DNA of 64,000 bases. It comes from an uncultured Pelagibacteraceae bacterium (GTDB lineage Bacteria > Pseudomonadota > Alphaproteobacteria > Pelagibacterales > Pelagibacteraceae). Location of the stretch: contig CACBCE010000001.1 in NCBI GenBank assembly GCA_902537665.1, positions 62,001-126,000 on the forward strand, given 5' to 3'. Of this stretch, positions 20,657-30,174 are shown in pieces. Each line of letters begins with the position of its first letter. Position 1 is the stretch's first letter. The position numbers were made by a program, and so were the translations under genes. Below the pieces are notes generated by a model. That model saw only the letters and a program-made list of their open reading frames with translations. It did no database searches and was not told the DNA's origin.

Positions 20657-21349
20657 TTATTGACTTTTTAATAACCTTATTTCTTTAAGAAATAAAGACA
20701 GATTTTCAATTTTATGCGAGATATAATCTTTATCAGAATCTATCTTGCCAAAATGTTCATCATTAATTAACCAAACAGTTGCACAGCCCCGCTCGTAACC
20801 AATACTCAGGTTTTTTGCGATATCTTCTATATAAATGGTTTCTTTTGGATTTAATCCAAATTTTTTAACCATTAAATCAAAAGTTTGAGCCTCAGGTTTT
20901 GGCACATACCCGGCATCTTTAATATCAAAAACTTTATCTCTTCCAAAAAGATCATAAACACCTAAATGAGTTAAAATATTTTTAGCATGCTCGGCGCTCC
21001 CATTAGTAAAAATAAACTTTTCCATGTCTAATTTTTCAAGTTCATTCCTCATTATTTTGTCCTCTTTCATAAATGAAAGATCTATTGTGTGGACATATTT
21101 TAAGAATTCTTCTGGTGGTATATCATGATGTATCATTAAACCATTTAAGCTAGTATTATATTTGTAGAAATAATTTGTCTGTAATTTTTTTGCTTCCTCC
21201 ATATTTATTTTTAGCTTATCAGATATAAACATTGTCATTCTTTTGGAAACTTGACCAAATACTCTTTCAAGCGAATAGTTGTTGTGTTTTCCATAACAAA
21301 CCCCATCAAGATCCAGGAGAAGGTATTTCATTTCTTTAAATTTTTTCAT
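20657..21349 (-). CDS. HAD-family hydrolase, pyrimidine 5'-nucleotidase-like
   Basis: HAD phosphatase of 230 residues. Motif I is LDLDGVCY with the nucleophile and acid aspartates, motif II is FTNGS, and motif IV is YIEDIAKN. The helical cap between motifs I and II matches SDT1-like pyrimidine 5'-nucleotidases, which alphaproteobacteria often place beside dapD and argB. It overlaps the argB stop by 4 bases. The exact substrate is not certain. Confidence 0.85.
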   Translation of the reverse strand: MKKFKEMKYLLLDLDGVCYGKHNNYSLERVFGQVSKRMTMFISDKLKINMEEAKKLQTNYFYKYNTSLNGLMIHHDIPPEEFLKYVHTIDLSFMKEDKIMRNELEKLDMEKFIFTNGSAEHAKNILTHLGVYDLFGRDKVFDIKDAGYVPKPEAQTFDLMVKKFGLNPKETIYIEDIAKNLSIGYERGCATVWLINDEHFGKIDSDKDYISHKIENLSLFLKEIRLLKSQ

Positions 21350-22194
21350 TTTCTTATTAAGGTCCCAGAACCTTTGTCCGAAAAAATTTCAAACAATATA
21401 GAGTGTTGCTTTCTTCCATCAATTATTCCGACTGCTGTAACCCCATTTTTAACTGCATCTAAACAAGTATTTATTTTAGGTATCATTCCCTCTGTAATAA
21501 TATTATTTTTAACCATTTTTAAAACTTCTGTTGAAGAAATTTCATTAATTAGTTTTTTGTCTTTATCTAGAACTCCTTCAACATTGGTCATTAATAGTAA
21601 TCTTCTAGATTTTAATGACTTTGCGATCGCACCAGCAGCTGTATCACCATTAATATTATATGGATGATTATCATCTCCCAAACCTAATGGTGAAATTATT
21701 GGAACTTGTTTTTTATCAAGAATTTTTTCTATAAGATTATTATTAATTTTCTTAGGTATTCCTACAAAACCCAGTTCTTTTGCTTCTGGTGTCACCTTAA
21801 TTATATTGTTTTTTTTCGTATGAATTGAGATTGCATTAGTACCAAATCTTTTTAAAGAATCGACAATATCATTATTAAAATCAATCAACACTGACTCAAC
21901 AATGTTTATTATCTTTTTATCTGTTACTCTTAAACCTCTAATAAATTTTGATTGAATATTTGATTTGTCTAGTTCTCTTTTAATTCTTGGACCCCCTCCA
22001 TGAACGACTACAAATGAAATACCTAACTTACTGAGTATATTTATATCTGTTATAAAATTGTCAAAGATATTTCTATCTATAAAAACATTTCCTCCGTATT
22101 TTATTACTATGAGGTCATTTTTATATTTTTCTATGTATTTAGACACTTCGTCAATTGGTGGTCCTTTTTTTGGAAGTATTTTTTTTAAATCCAT
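21346..22194 (-). CDS. argB: N-acetylglutamate kinase
   Basis: Phosphorylates N-acetylglutamate in arginine synthesis. The 282-residue protein has the amino-acid-kinase motifs IVIKYGGNVF, VVVHGGGPRIK, NGDTAAGAIAKSL and EGMIPKI. It is part of the yidC-to-dapE operon; argD, argF and argJ lie elsewhere in the window. Confidence 0.96.
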   Translation of the reverse strand: MDLKKILPKKGPPIDEVSKYIEKYKNDLIVIKYGGNVFIDRNIFDNFITDINILSKLGISFVVVHGGGPRIKRELDKSNIQSKFIRGLRVTDKKIINIVESVLIDFNNDIVDSLKRFGTNAISIHTKKNNIIKVTPEAKELGFVGIPKKINNNLIEKILDKKQVPIISPLGLGDDNHPYNINGDTAAGAIAKSLKSRRLLLMTNVEGVLDKDKKLINEISSTEVLKMVKNNIITEGMIPKINTCLDAVKNGVTAVGIIDGRKQHSILFEIFSDKGSGTLIRK

Positions 22195-22221
22195 TTTTAT
22201 TATTGTGTAATAATTAATTTT

Positions 22222-23901
22222 TTAAGTGACAGTTTTAACCGTAGTCCTTTTCATAATAAATACTTGTTGGGCCATAGTTAAAATATTATTCACAGTCCAA
22301 TAAATTACTAAGCCACTTGGAAAGGGTGCTAATATTACGGTTAAAAAGAGTGGAAAGAACATAAATATTTTAGCTTGCATAGGATCAGTGGGAGCAGGAT
22401 TTAATTTTTGTTGTACCCACATAGAAACTCCCATTGCAACGGGCCAAGCACCAATCATTAAAAATGATGGCACATCATAAGGTAGCAGCCCAAATAAATT
22501 GAATATACTTGTTGGATCACGTTCACTTAAGTCATGTATCCATCCATAAAAAGGCATATGTCTCATTTCTATAGTAACGAATAAAACTTTATACAAAGCA
22601 AAAAATACTGGTATTTGAACGAGAATTGGAAGACATCCAGACATTGGGTTGACTTTTTCTTTTTTATAAAGAGCCATCATTTCTTGTTGTAATTTCATTT
22701 TATCATTTTTATGAAGCTCCTTTAATCTTACCATTTCTGGAGTGAGGGCTTTCATTTTTGCCATGCTTCTAAAAGAAAAATTTGCTAAAGGAAAAAAAAC
22801 AAGACGAATACAAATTGTTATAGCTATGATAGCTAATCCATAGTTACCAAGTAGTTTGAAAAAATAATCTATACCAAAAAATAGAGGTTTTGTTATAAAA
22901 TATAAAAAACCCCAATCAATTACCAAGTCAAACTTATCTATAGCAAGACTATTTGCGTAGCCATCAATGACATCTACTCTTTTAGCAGCAACTATTATTT
23001 GTAAATTTTCCTCAATTAAATTATTTGGACCCAATTCAAGCGGTTCAGTTGCAATAAAATTTGCTCTAAATTTATCCTTATAATCAAATGTTGTTTTAAA
23101 CTCTTTATTTTGTGGAGGTATTAGTGAAGTAATCCAATATTTATCACTAATACCCAACCAGCCTTTTTGAGCAGTTTTTGTAAACTTTTTCTCTTGAATA
23201 TCGTCATAATCTTCCTCAATTAATTCATCATCTAACGTTGCAATTAGTCCTTCATGGAGAATTAAAAAATCTATTATGTCTGGGATCTCATTTCTTATAA
23301 TCTGACCATAAGAATAAAAGTCATATTTTCCACTTGTTTTGTTTATGACTCTTTGCTTTATTGAAAATAAATATTTATCATCTAAGGAAATTTCTTTTTC
23401 AAAGATAATTCCTTGATCATTGGTCCAGGATAACTTAATTGGAGAATTTTCAGTTAGTTTTTTATTTCCTTTTATAGACCAGATAGTCTCAGATGTTGGA
23501 ATATCTATATTTTTATCAGATGTTACAAATCCACTTTCAATTAAATAACCTTCTTTAATATTTCTAGGCCCTAATAATATTATTTTTTCATCACTCTCAA
23601 GTTCAACATTATAATTTTTAAAAGTTAAATCATCTATTGCTGCGCCCTTTAAGGCTATTGTGCCGATCACATTAGAGTTTTCAAACTCAACTCTTTCACT
23701 TTCGATTAAAGCATCTTTTCTTGAAATCTCTATAAGAGTGTCTTTTTGCTCTAAGCTTGGTGTATCTGTGCTTTGTTCAATTTTTTCTTTTTCAACAAGA
23801 TTTTGACTTGTTGTTGACTTTTCAGGAATAAAAAATAGTGAATATAAAACTATTACTGCTGAAGATAATGCTATAGCTGCAATTGTATTTTTTGAGTCCA
23901 T
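22222..23901 (-). CDS. yidC: Membrane protein insertase YidC
   Basis: Inserts and folds inner-membrane proteins, alone or with SecYEG. At 559 residues it has an N-terminal membrane segment, a large periplasmic beta domain, and a five-helix core. The core contains GCLPILVQIPVFFALYKVL, the functional arginine region FRSMAKMKAL, and PSGLVIYWTVNNILT. It abuts yidD, in the conserved rpmH-rnpA-yidD-yidC order. Confidence 0.97.
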   Translation of the reverse strand: MDSKNTIAAIALSSAVIVLYSLFFIPEKSTTSQNLVEKEKIEQSTDTPSLEQKDTLIEISRKDALIESERVEFENSNVIGTIALKGAAIDDLTFKNYNVELESDEKIILLGPRNIKEGYLIESGFVTSDKNIDIPTSETIWSIKGNKKLTENSPIKLSWTNDQGIIFEKEISLDDKYLFSIKQRVINKTSGKYDFYSYGQIIRNEIPDIIDFLILHEGLIATLDDELIEEDYDDIQEKKFTKTAQKGWLGISDKYWITSLIPPQNKEFKTTFDYKDKFRANFIATEPLELGPNNLIEENLQIIVAAKRVDVIDGYANSLAIDKFDLVIDWGFLYFITKPLFFGIDYFFKLLGNYGLAIIAITICIRLVFFPLANFSFRSMAKMKALTPEMVRLKELHKNDKMKLQQEMMALYKKEKVNPMSGCLPILVQIPVFFALYKVLFVTIEMRHMPFYGWIHDLSERDPTSIFNLFGLLPYDVPSFLMIGAWPVAMGVSMWVQQKLNPAPTDPMQAKIFMFFPLFLTVILAPFPSGLVIYWTVNNILTMAQQVFIMKRTTVKTVT

Positions 23902-24140
23902 TATTTTTTTACTTTTATTTCTTTTTTAACTGGATCAAATCCACTATTTCCCCATGGGTGGCATGATATTATTCTTTTAAAACTAAGCGAAAGACCTTTT
24001 AAGAAGCCATAAGTTTTGAGAGCCTCAATAGTATATTCAGAACAAGTTGGTAGGTATCTGCACGAGGGTCCAATTAATGGACTTATAAAAAATTTGTAAA
24101 TTTTAATAAATTTGATCAAAGTGTTCACAAAAATATTCAT
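23901..24140 (-). CDS. yidD: Membrane protein insertion efficiency factor
   Basis: A 79-residue member of the YidD/DUF37 family with the hallmark [11 protein letters not shown] (three cysteines and tyrosine), ALKTYG and CHPWG. It is thought to aid YidC-dependent insertion. It overlaps yidC by one base and rnpA by 4 bases. Confidence 0.95.
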   Translation of the reverse strand: MNIFVNTLIKFIKIYKFFISPLIGPSCRYLPTCSEYTIEALKTYGFLKGLSLSFKRIISCHPWGNSGFDPVKKEIKVKK

Positions 24141-24481
24141 TTTTTTATTTTATTAAATTCTTGAAACAAGGTTTCTTTTATTTTTTTAAATTCATTATTT
24201 AGCATAGTTGGCTTAGCAATAACAAGATATGAATACTTAAGATTTATTGATGTTTCTTTACATGCGTCATTCATAATATTTTTTAGTCTTCTTTTAATTT
24301 TATTTCTATTAACCGCATTTCCAATTTTTTTCTTTGTTACGAATGAGATATTTAATTTTTTTTCATCTTTTTTACCAAGAATACCAAAAAATATTGTAAC
24401 ATATTTGTTTGATATTTTTTTCTTTTTAAGAAGGCTTTTAAATTCTTCGTTTTTTGAAAGAGCAAGTATTTTGCTTTTCAT
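24137..24481 (-). CDS. rnpA: Ribonuclease P protein component
   Basis: A 114-residue basic protein that supports the RNA subunit of RNase P in trimming tRNA 5' ends. The RNR-type motif [15 protein letters not shown] identifies the family. It follows rpmH after 3 bases, the near-universal arrangement. Confidence 0.94.
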   Translation of the reverse strand: MKSKILALSKNEEFKSLLKKKKISNKYVTIFFGILGKKDEKKLNISFVTKKKIGNAVNRNKIKRRLKNIMNDACKETSINLKYSYLVIAKPTMLNNEFKKIKETLFQEFNKIKK

Positions 24482-24484
24482 TGT

Positions 24485-24625
24485 TTAACCAGAAACAGTT
24501 AAAGATTTTCTGCCTCTAGATCTTCTTCTAGCCAAAGTTTTTCTACCACCCTTTGTCTTCATTTTTGATCTAAAGCCATGCTTTCTAGCTCTTTTAATTT
24601 TTGAAGGCTGGTATGTTCTTTTCAT
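24485..24625 (-). CDS. rpmH: 50S ribosomal protein L34
   Basis: A 46-residue protein starting [18 protein letters not shown], followed by [17 protein letters not shown], which is canonical L34 apart from the frequent VLARRR variant. It is the first gene of the rpmH-rnpA-yidD-yidC-argB run. Confidence 0.97.
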   Translation of the reverse strand: MKRTYQPSKIKRARKHGFRSKMKTKGGRKTLARRRSRGRKSLTVSG

Positions 24626-24657
24626 AATAGTGATTTAAATCTGTTTAAATTTCGATC

Positions 24658-24686
24658 TTTATAGTAATTAAATGTATAAATAGCAA
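24658..24686 (-). promoter_or_regulatory. Putative sigma70 promoter of the rpmH operon
   Basis: On the minus strand TTGCTA (24686-24681) and TATAAA (24663-24658) are separated by 17 bases, 33 bases upstream of the L34 start codon. This is good spacing and partly good hexamers for an operon encoding abundant products. Confidence 0.5.
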
Positions 24687-24717
24687 ATAGAAGATTTTAC
24701 AAATACGATGGTAATTA

Positions 24718-25449
24718 ATGGAAAAGGCTAAAAAAATTAAATTATTTGTTGGTATATTTTATCTAACTTTTATCTTCATATTTTTATATTATTTTTTTTC
24801 AAAATTTAGTCTTCAAGAGATTAAAGGTTTTACGAATTATGAATTTATAAAAAATAATAGAGATTACTTTTTTGAATTAAAAAATTCTAATCTTTTTATA
24901 ATATCAATACTGTTTTTAATATTTGCAATATTATGGGTATTTCCATTTTTAGGTTTTGGATCACCAATTGCCTTACTTGGAGGTTTCCTTTTTGGTCCAT
25001 GGTTAGGCACAGCAGTTGTTGTCTTAGGTTTAAGCGTAGGAGCAACTTTTCTATATTCATTTGGTAATTATTTTTTAAAAGATTTAATAAGAGAAAAATT
25101 TTTAAACAAATACCAGAACCTTGAGATGAAATTTAAAAAATCAGAGTTATTTTATTTATTAATTTATCGATTTATAGGAGGTGTTCCTTGGCAATTGAGC
25201 TGTCTTTTACCAACAATTTTTAATGTAAGAGTAAGCAACTTTTTTATTGCATCACTCATAGGAATTATACCACAAATCTTCTTAGCCGTTTCAATTGGAA
25301 GTGGATTAGAAAAAGTAATCGATCAAAACTCTGAAGTTCCTGGTATTTTTGATATAATTTTTACAAAAGAAATATATGTTCCAATTATAGCTTTTTTCAG
25401 CCTAATCATAATTACATTTTTTTTTAGAAAAAAATTTTACAAACAATAA
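24718..25449 (+). CDS. TVP38/TMEM64 family membrane protein (VTT domain)
   Basis: A 243-residue integral membrane protein with about five to six hydrophobic segments. The central GFGSPIALLGGFLFGPWLG, then the re-entrant-loop-like RFIGGVPWQLSC and NFFIASLIGIIP, match the VTT (DedA-related) fold. Members are implicated in lipid scrambling and envelope homeostasis. It is divergent from rpmH and ends 4 bases before the tRNA-Thr on the other strand. Confidence 0.82.
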   Translation: MEKAKKIKLFVGIFYLTFIFIFLYYFFSKFSLQEIKGFTNYEFIKNNRDYFFELKNSNLFIISILFLIFAILWVFPFLGFGSPIALLGGFLFGPWLGTAVVVLGLSVGATFLYSFGNYFLKDLIREKFLNKYQNLEMKFKKSELFYLLIYRFIGGVPWQLSCLLPTIFNVRVSNFFIASLIGIIPQIFLAVSIGSGLEKVIDQNSEVPGIFDIIFTKEIYVPIIAFFSLIIITFFFRKKFYKQ

Positions 25450-25453
25450 ATAT

Positions 25454-25528
25454 GGTGCCCCTTGCCCGACTTGCACGGACGGCTTTTTCCTTACCATGGA
25501 AATACTCTACTACCTGAGTTAAAGGGGC
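25454..25528 (-). tRNA. tRNA-Thr(GGT)
   Basis: Read on the minus strand the acceptor GCCCCTT pairs perfectly with AAGGGGC, followed by A73 and an encoded CCA. The anticodon stem TTTCC/GGAAA encloses loop ATGGTAA, giving GGU. The T-arm is GTCCG/CGGGC with loop TGCAAGT, which has G instead of U at position 55. Confidence 0.93.
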
Positions 25529-25605
25529 AATTCAACTAACGAGCTAAGATGCTAATTATTGCCATATTATTTTATTAGTTTATAAATAATTTGCAAATAA
25601 GGGTT

Positions 25606-25893
25606 ATGAAAATTTACACAAAAATAATATTAGATAAAAATTATAATATCCTTGAGGAAAGGTATTTTGAGTATAACGGGCCTTTATCTAATTGTGGAAT
25701 CCACTATGATTTTAAAAGCACTCGTTCTGCAAAATTAATGGAGAAACAGGCAAAAAGGGAAAAGAAACTTGCTGAGAGAAAAGCTAAAAGATTAGCAAAA
25801 GAGGGTGTAAAAAAAAGTGAAAATAAAAAACCAGAGTTGGATCCAAACAAACCAATTTCTTTAGATTTTCTAACAAACCCAAATAAAGAATGA
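25606..25893 (+). CDS. Conserved small protein of unknown function (95 aa)
   Basis: The N-terminal half forms a short beta-like module (MKIYTKIILD, FEYNGPLSNCG) and the C-terminal half is a charged Lys/Glu/Arg helix ending in a low-complexity tail. The FEYNGP-x-x-x-C pattern recalls short phage or marine bacterial proteins, but I cannot assign a family. The ATG at 25606 is preceded by AAGGG; an upstream TTG at 25591 is not needed. It starts a chain of overlapping genes leading to dcd and murA. Confidence 0.65.
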   Translation: MKIYTKIILDKNYNILEERYFEYNGPLSNCGIHYDFKSTRSAKLMEKQAKREKKLAERKAKRLAKEGVKKSENKKPELDPNKPISLDFLTNPNKE

Positions 25894-25991
25894 CTGTAAA
25901 AGAAAAAAATGAGCGTTTAAGTTTAGCTCTAAAGAAAAATTTAAAAAAAAGAAAACTTTTTCAAAAGAAAAATAAAAAGAAAAATAAATAA
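25890..25991 (+). CDS. Very basic 33-residue peptide between two overlapping genes
   Basis: The frame starts in an ATGA overlap with the previous gene and stops at a TAATG overlap with dcd, so it exactly fills the space. It encodes 33 residues with 13 lysines and 2 arginines, beginning [17 protein letters not shown]. Short basic proteins with a similar LxxNLxxRK pattern occur near murA in other alphaproteobacteria, as I recall. Such a charge suggests RNA, ribosome or DNA contact, but no function is assigned. Confidence 0.6.
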   Translation: MTVKEKNERLSLALKKNLKKRKLFQKKNKKKNK

Positions 25992-26551
25992 TGTCTATCC
26001 AGCCAGATATTTGGATAAAAAAAATGTGCAAAGAGAAAAATATGATAGAGCCATTTCTTGATCATCAAGTCTCTGAGGGAAAGATATCCTATGGATTAAG
26101 CAGCATGGGTTATGATGTCAGAATTTCTGATGAGTATAGAATATTTACAAACGTGAATAGTTCATTGGTAGATCCAAAAAATTTTTCTGATGATAACTTT
26201 ATTGAGCGAAAGGGACCTTATTGTATAATTCCACCAAATTCATTTGTTCTGGCTAAAACCGTTGAATATTTTAGAATACCAAAAGATGTTCTTTGTATCT
26301 GTGTTGGAAAAAGTACCTATGCAAGAACGGGAATTATTTGTAACGTAACCCCGATTGAAAATGAGTTTGAGGGTAATATTGTTATTGAATTAAGCAACAC
26401 AACCCCAAATCCTGCAAAAATTTATTCAAATGAGGGTATTGCCCAATTTTTATTTTTTAAATCAGATACTCAACCAGAGACAACTTATAAATCAAAAAAC
26501 GGTAAATATCAGGGACAAACTACCATACAGGTTGCTAAAATAAAAAAGTAA
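25991..26551 (+). CDS. dcd: dCTP deaminase
   Basis: Deaminates dCTP to dUTP for thymidylate supply. The 186-residue protein shows the family pattern [14 protein letters not shown], the trimer-interface [11 protein letters not shown], the active-site glutamate region TPIENEFEG, and IELSNTTP. It lies in the chain 25606-27814 with overlaps or gaps of a few bases. Confidence 0.94.
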   Translation: MSIQPDIWIKKMCKEKNMIEPFLDHQVSEGKISYGLSSMGYDVRISDEYRIFTNVNSSLVDPKNFSDDNFIERKGPYCIIPPNSFVLAKTVEYFRIPKDVLCICVGKSTYARTGIICNVTPIENEFEGNIVIELSNTTPNPAKIYSNEGIAQFLFFKSDTQPETTYKSKNGKYQGQTTIQVAKIKK

Positions 26552-26554
26552 TTT

Positions 26555-27814
26555 ATGGATAAATTTCTGATTAATGGTCCTTGTAGAATCAAGGGTAACG
26601 TTTCAATTTCAGGTTCTAAAAATGCCTCTCTACCAATTCTTGCAGCAACTTTATTATTCAACAAACCAGTAATTATAAAAAATTTACCTAGAGTAAGAGA
26701 TATAAATACTATGTTAAATTTATTAAAATCTCTTGGCTCTAAAATAATTTTATCTAGAGATAGAAAAACAGCAAAAATCATTAATAAAAAAAATATGAAA
26801 ACATTTGCGAGCTACTCATTAGTCAAAACAATGAGAGGTTCAATATTGGTTTTAGGACCATTAATTTCAAAATTTTATAGGTCTAAAACATCCTTACCCG
26901 GTGGTTGTTTAATAGGGGCAAGACCTGTGAATTATCACTTGATTGCATTAAAAAAATTAGGAATGAAATATAAAATTAGGGATGGATATATCATAGCTAA
27001 GTCAGATGGAAGACTTAAGGGTAAGACAATAAAGTTTCCTAAAATAAGTGTTGGTGCAACAGAAAATTCGATAATTGCTGCATGTTTAGCTAAGGGTAAA
27101 ACAATTTTAAAAAATTGTGCAATGGAACCTGAAATTAAAGACTTAACACAATTCTTAAATAAAGCTGGCGCAAATATAAAATGGTCTGGAAGAACTTGTA
27201 TAATTACAGGAATTGATTCACTTAATCAAACAACTCACACAGTTATGGCTGATAGAATAGAAGCGGGCACTTTTTGTGTGGCAGCAACACTTGCCAAAGG
27301 TAACTTACAAGTTAAAAATTTAGATCCAAAGATAATAAATACTGAATTGGAATTATTAAAAAAAGTCGGGGCTAAAATTAAGACTACCAATAACAAAATT
27401 TTTATAAAAGGACCTGACAAAATTAAATCTATTAAAAATATAAAAACTAAAGAGTTTCCAGGAATTCCAACAGATCTTCAAGCTCAATTGATGGTATTAA
27501 TGTGTAAGAGTGTTGGGAAAAGTTCTATAACCGAAAATATTTTTGAAAATAGATTCATGCATGTTGCAGAGTTGCAAAGATTAGGTGCGAAAATAAATAT
27601 TAAAAATAACAAAGCATTTATTGATGGAAATACTAATTTTATCGGTGCTGAGCTAATGTCTAGTGACCTTAGAGCCAGTGTTGCTTTGGTATTAGCTGCA
27701 ATGGTAGCTAATGGAAAAAGTATTATCGGACGAGTCTATCATTTAGAAAGAGGATATGAAAATATTGAAAATAAATTAAAAAAAATCGGTGTTAGAATTA
27801 AAAGATTAAAATAA
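26555..27814 (+). CDS. murA: UDP-N-acetylglucosamine 1-carboxyvinyltransferase
   Basis: First committed step of peptidoglycan synthesis, transferring enolpyruvate from PEP. The 419-residue protein has GSKNASLPILAATLL with the conserved Lys-Asn pair, the catalytic cysteine in LPGGCLIGARP (fosfomycin target), and late motifs GIPTDLQAQ and DLRASVALVLAA. Its last base is the first base of the DUF2948 start. Confidence 0.97.
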   Translation: MDKFLINGPCRIKGNVSISGSKNASLPILAATLLFNKPVIIKNLPRVRDINTMLNLLKSLGSKIILSRDRKTAKIINKKNMKTFASYSLVKTMRGSILVLGPLISKFYRSKTSLPGGCLIGARPVNYHLIALKKLGMKYKIRDGYIIAKSDGRLKGKTIKFPKISVGATENSIIAACLAKGKTILKNCAMEPEIKDLTQFLNKAGANIKWSGRTCIITGIDSLNQTTHTVMADRIEAGTFCVAATLAKGNLQVKNLDPKIINTELELLKKVGAKIKTTNNKIFIKGPDKIKSIKNIKTKEFPGIPTDLQAQLMVLMCKSVGKSSITENIFENRFMHVAELQRLGAKINIKNNKAFIDGNTNFIGAELMSSDLRASVALVLAAMVANGKSIIGRVYHLERGYENIENKLKKIGVRIKRLK

Positions 27815-28206
27815 TGGGTAATTATTTAGCAAAAATAATTGCGAATGATCAAGAGGGATTACAAATGATTTCTGCTTGTAGTTCGGGTGCAAAAGTTAAA
27901 GTTACAGATATCAAGTACCTCGCATCTAATAAGGTTTTTTTATTATCAATTGAAAGAGCTAAAATTGAAAGCAATCAAGAGGGCAAGAAAATCAATAGTA
28001 TTTGTCGGTTTGATTTTGTTGATAAAGTAAGATCAAAAAATATAAATCAATCGAACAAAGATTTAGTTTTAGAATTAATTGGAATTGATTATTTGAAAAA
28101 TAATGATGATTATGAAATAAATCTTATTTTTAATAATAATGCTCACATCGTCTTGACAACAGAAACTATCGAAGTGCGACTTGAGGATCAAAATGAAATT
28201 AAATAG
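27814..28206 (+). CDS. DUF2948 family protein
   Basis: A 130-residue protein matching the alphaproteobacterial DUF2948 pattern: ISACSSGAKVKVTDIKYL near the start, the RFDFVDKVRSKNI middle, LELIGIDY, then a C-terminal strand ending IEVRLEDQ. The family sits between murA and hisD in many alphaproteobacteria, as it does here. Its function is unknown. Confidence 0.85.
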   Translation: MGNYLAKIIANDQEGLQMISACSSGAKVKVTDIKYLASNKVFLLSIERAKIESNQEGKKINSICRFDFVDKVRSKNINQSNKDLVLELIGIDYLKNNDDYEINLIFNNNAHIVLTTETIEVRLEDQNEIK

Positions 28207-28208
28207 AT

Positions 28209-29492
28209 ATGAAAATATTAAATAGTAAAAGTAAAAATTTTGATAAAAATTTAGATTATCTTCTTCTCAAAAGAAGAAAGAGCATCAGATCTGACAAAGT
28301 TTCAGTAACCAACATTATCAATGATGTTAAAAAGAATGGTGATAAAGCATTAATTAAATATGAAAAAAAATTTAATCGAAATAATAATATTTTTCCAAGT
28401 TCTAAAAAAATTTCCAAATTGATAAGATCTTTAAATCCAAAAGTTAAGAATGCAATTGATACAGCCTATAAACGAATTTATAAATTTCATTCTTTACAAA
28501 AATTTAAAAATATTTCTTATACAGACCAATTTAAAAATAAGCTTGAGTATAAATATTTGCCATTAGAGTCAGTTGCAATTTATGTTCCAGGTTCACTTGT
28601 ATCTTATCCTTCAAGTGTACTTATGAATGCTATTCCGGCAATTGTAGCGGGAGTAAAAAGAATTATAATGATAAATCCAGGTTTTAAAGGAAATCAAAAC
28701 CCCGCTGTTTTGTACGCAGCACGAAAATGCAAAATTAAAGAAATTTATTCTATTGGGGGTCCCTCTGCTATTGCAGCAGTTTCTTATGGAACTAAAAAAA
28801 TAAAAAAAGTTGATAAAATAGTTGGACCTGGAAATTCATATGTGGCAGCAGCAAAAAAAGAGGTTTTTGGGGATGTGGGTATCGAAGGTATGACAGCTGG
28901 CCCTTCCGAAATAACTATTGTTTGTGATAAATTTTCAAATCCTGAGTGGGCTGCCAGTGATCTAATTGGTCAAGCAGAACATGATCCTCAAGCACAATGT
29001 ATATTGATTTCAAAAGATAAAAACTTAATTCACAAAGTTCAATTAGAAATCTCCAAACAATTAAAAAGTATTCCAAGGGAATCTGTAGCAAAAAAAAGTT
29101 TAAAGAGAAATGGAATTTTAATGCATGTAGCTAAAGAAAGTAAAATAATTAATATCGTAAACAAAATTGCACCTGAGCACCTGGAGTTAAATGTAAAGAA
29201 CTACAGATCTTTTGTATCAAGAATAAAAAATTCTGGTTCAATATGTTTAGGTAAATACGCTGTTATGGCAATGACAGATTATAACATTGGATCAAATCAT
29301 ATATTGCCAACTAATGGGTCCGCAAAATATTCAAGCGGAATTAGTGTTAACGAATTTTATAAAAGAATTTCATACATAAACTTATCAAAAAAGGGTATTG
29401 AAAGTCTTGGACCATCAGTTATAACTCTTGCCAATTATGAAGGGTTGGCGGGACATGCTCAATCTGTGAAAAAAAGAATTAGGAGAAAATAA
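28209..29492 (+). CDS. hisD: Histidinol dehydrogenase
   Basis: Last two oxidations of histidine synthesis, NAD- and zinc-dependent. The 427-residue protein contains [36 protein letters not shown], the zinc/catalytic region [10 protein letters not shown] and APEHLE with the catalytic Glu-His. The other his genes in the window (hisZ, hisG) are 3 kb downstream. Confidence 0.96.
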   Translation: MKILNSKSKNFDKNLDYLLLKRRKSIRSDKVSVTNIINDVKKNGDKALIKYEKKFNRNNNIFPSSKKISKLIRSLNPKVKNAIDTAYKRIYKFHSLQKFKNISYTDQFKNKLEYKYLPLESVAIYVPGSLVSYPSSVLMNAIPAIVAGVKRIIMINPGFKGNQNPAVLYAARKCKIKEIYSIGGPSAIAAVSYGTKKIKKVDKIVGPGNSYVAAAKKEVFGDVGIEGMTAGPSEITIVCDKFSNPEWAASDLIGQAEHDPQAQCILISKDKNLIHKVQLEISKQLKSIPRESVAKKSLKRNGILMHVAKESKIINIVNKIAPEHLELNVKNYRSFVSRIKNSGSICLGKYAVMAMTDYNIGSNHILPTNGSAKYSSGISVNEFYKRISYINLSKKGIESLGPSVITLANYEGLAGHAQSVKKRIRRK

Positions 29493-29494
29493 AT

Positions 29495-29710
29495 TTGTCT
29501 AAACAAGACTTACTTGAATTCAAAGGTAAAGTGACTGACTTATTGCCCAATGCTATGTTTAGAGTGCAACTTGAGAATGGTCATGTAGTAACTGCTCACA
29601 CAGCAGGCAAACTAAGAAAAAATAGAATTCGAGTGTTGCAAGGTGATAACGTGACTGTAGAGATGACGCCTTATGACCTTACAAAAGGCAGAATAATCTT
29701 TAGGGGTTAA
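29495..29710 (+). CDS. infA: Translation initiation factor IF-1 (TTG start)
   Basis: A 71-residue OB-fold factor that occupies the ribosomal A site during initiation. The text [20 protein letters not shown] and [10 protein letters not shown] is nearly invariant in IF-1. The start is TTG at 29495, with the strong AGGAG at 29481-29485 placed 9 bases upstream and only 2 bases after the hisD stop. It is followed after 6 bases by tRNA-Phe. Confidence 0.96.
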   Translation: MSKQDLLEFKGKVTDLLPNAMFRVQLENGHVVTAHTAGKLRKNRIRVLQGDNVTVEMTPYDLTKGRIIFRG

Positions 29711-29716
29711 TCTTTT

Positions 29717-29791
29717 GCCTCGGTAGCTCAGGAGTAGAGCAGAGCCCTGAAAAGGCTTGTGTCGGAGGTGCGAATCCTTCCCGAGGCACCA
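29717..29791 (+). tRNA. tRNA-Phe(GAA)
   Basis: Acceptor GCCTCGG pairs perfectly with CCGAGGC, with A73 and encoded CCA. The D arm is GCTC/GAGC, and the anticodon loop CTGAAAA gives GAA. The T-arm GGAGG/CCTTC holds loop TGCGAAT, so position 55 is G, not U. It is only 6 bases after infA and probably processed from that transcript. Confidence 0.95.
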
Positions 29792-29811
29792 TCAAAACAT
29801 CTTGAAATTAA

Positions 29812-29839
29812 TTTACAAAGAAATTAACTTCTGTATTAA
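29812..29839 (+). promoter_or_regulatory. Putative promoter of cspA
   Basis: TTTACA (29812-29817) and TATTAA (29834-29839) are 16 bases apart, about 27 bases before the start codon. An AAGGACG Shine-Dalgarno-like element lies just upstream of the cspA ATG. The match is moderate in this AT-rich spacer. Confidence 0.35.
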
Positions 29840-29866
29840 ATAAATAACAAAAGGACGAGTAAAAAG

Positions 29867-30079
29867 ATGAGTACAATTCAAGGAAAAGTTAAATGGTTTA
29901 ATGGTAAAAAGGGTTATGGTTTCATAGAAAGAGACGATAAAGAAAAAGATGCCTTTGTTCATGCTAGCGCTGTAAAAGCTGCAGGAATGAGATTTCTAAA
30001 CGAGGGAGATAAATTAGAATTTACATTAGAGGATGGTCCAAAAGGCCCTTCAGCAGTAAATTTAAAAAAATTAGATTAA
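29867..30079 (+). CDS. cspA: Cold shock protein (CspA family)
   Basis: A 70-residue cold-shock domain with RNP1 KGYGFIERD and RNP2-like DAFVHASAV. It binds single-stranded RNA or DNA and can melt RNA structure. It stands alone, with its own likely promoter and a strong terminator after it, consistent with high expression. Many SAR11-type genomes express Csp proteins constitutively. Confidence 0.95.
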   Translation: MSTIQGKVKWFNGKKGYGFIERDDKEKDAFVHASAVKAAGMRFLNEGDKLEFTLEDGPKGPSAVNLKKLD

Positions 30080-30093
30080 TTTAAATATTTTAT

Positions 30094-30135
30094 AAGGGCG
30101 TTTTCTTAAAAATAAGAAAACGTCCTTTTCTTTTT
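30094..30135 (+). terminator. Rho-independent terminator after cspA
   Basis: A 14-base stem (AAGGGCGTTTTCTT with AAGAAAACGTCCTT, one G:U pair) encloses the 6-base loop AAAAAT, and the T-rich run TTCTTTTT follows. It is the clearest intrinsic terminator in the window. Confidence 0.9.
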
Positions 30136-30174
30136 AGGGTTGAATAATTTCAATTTTTGTCTAAAACGCTTCTC

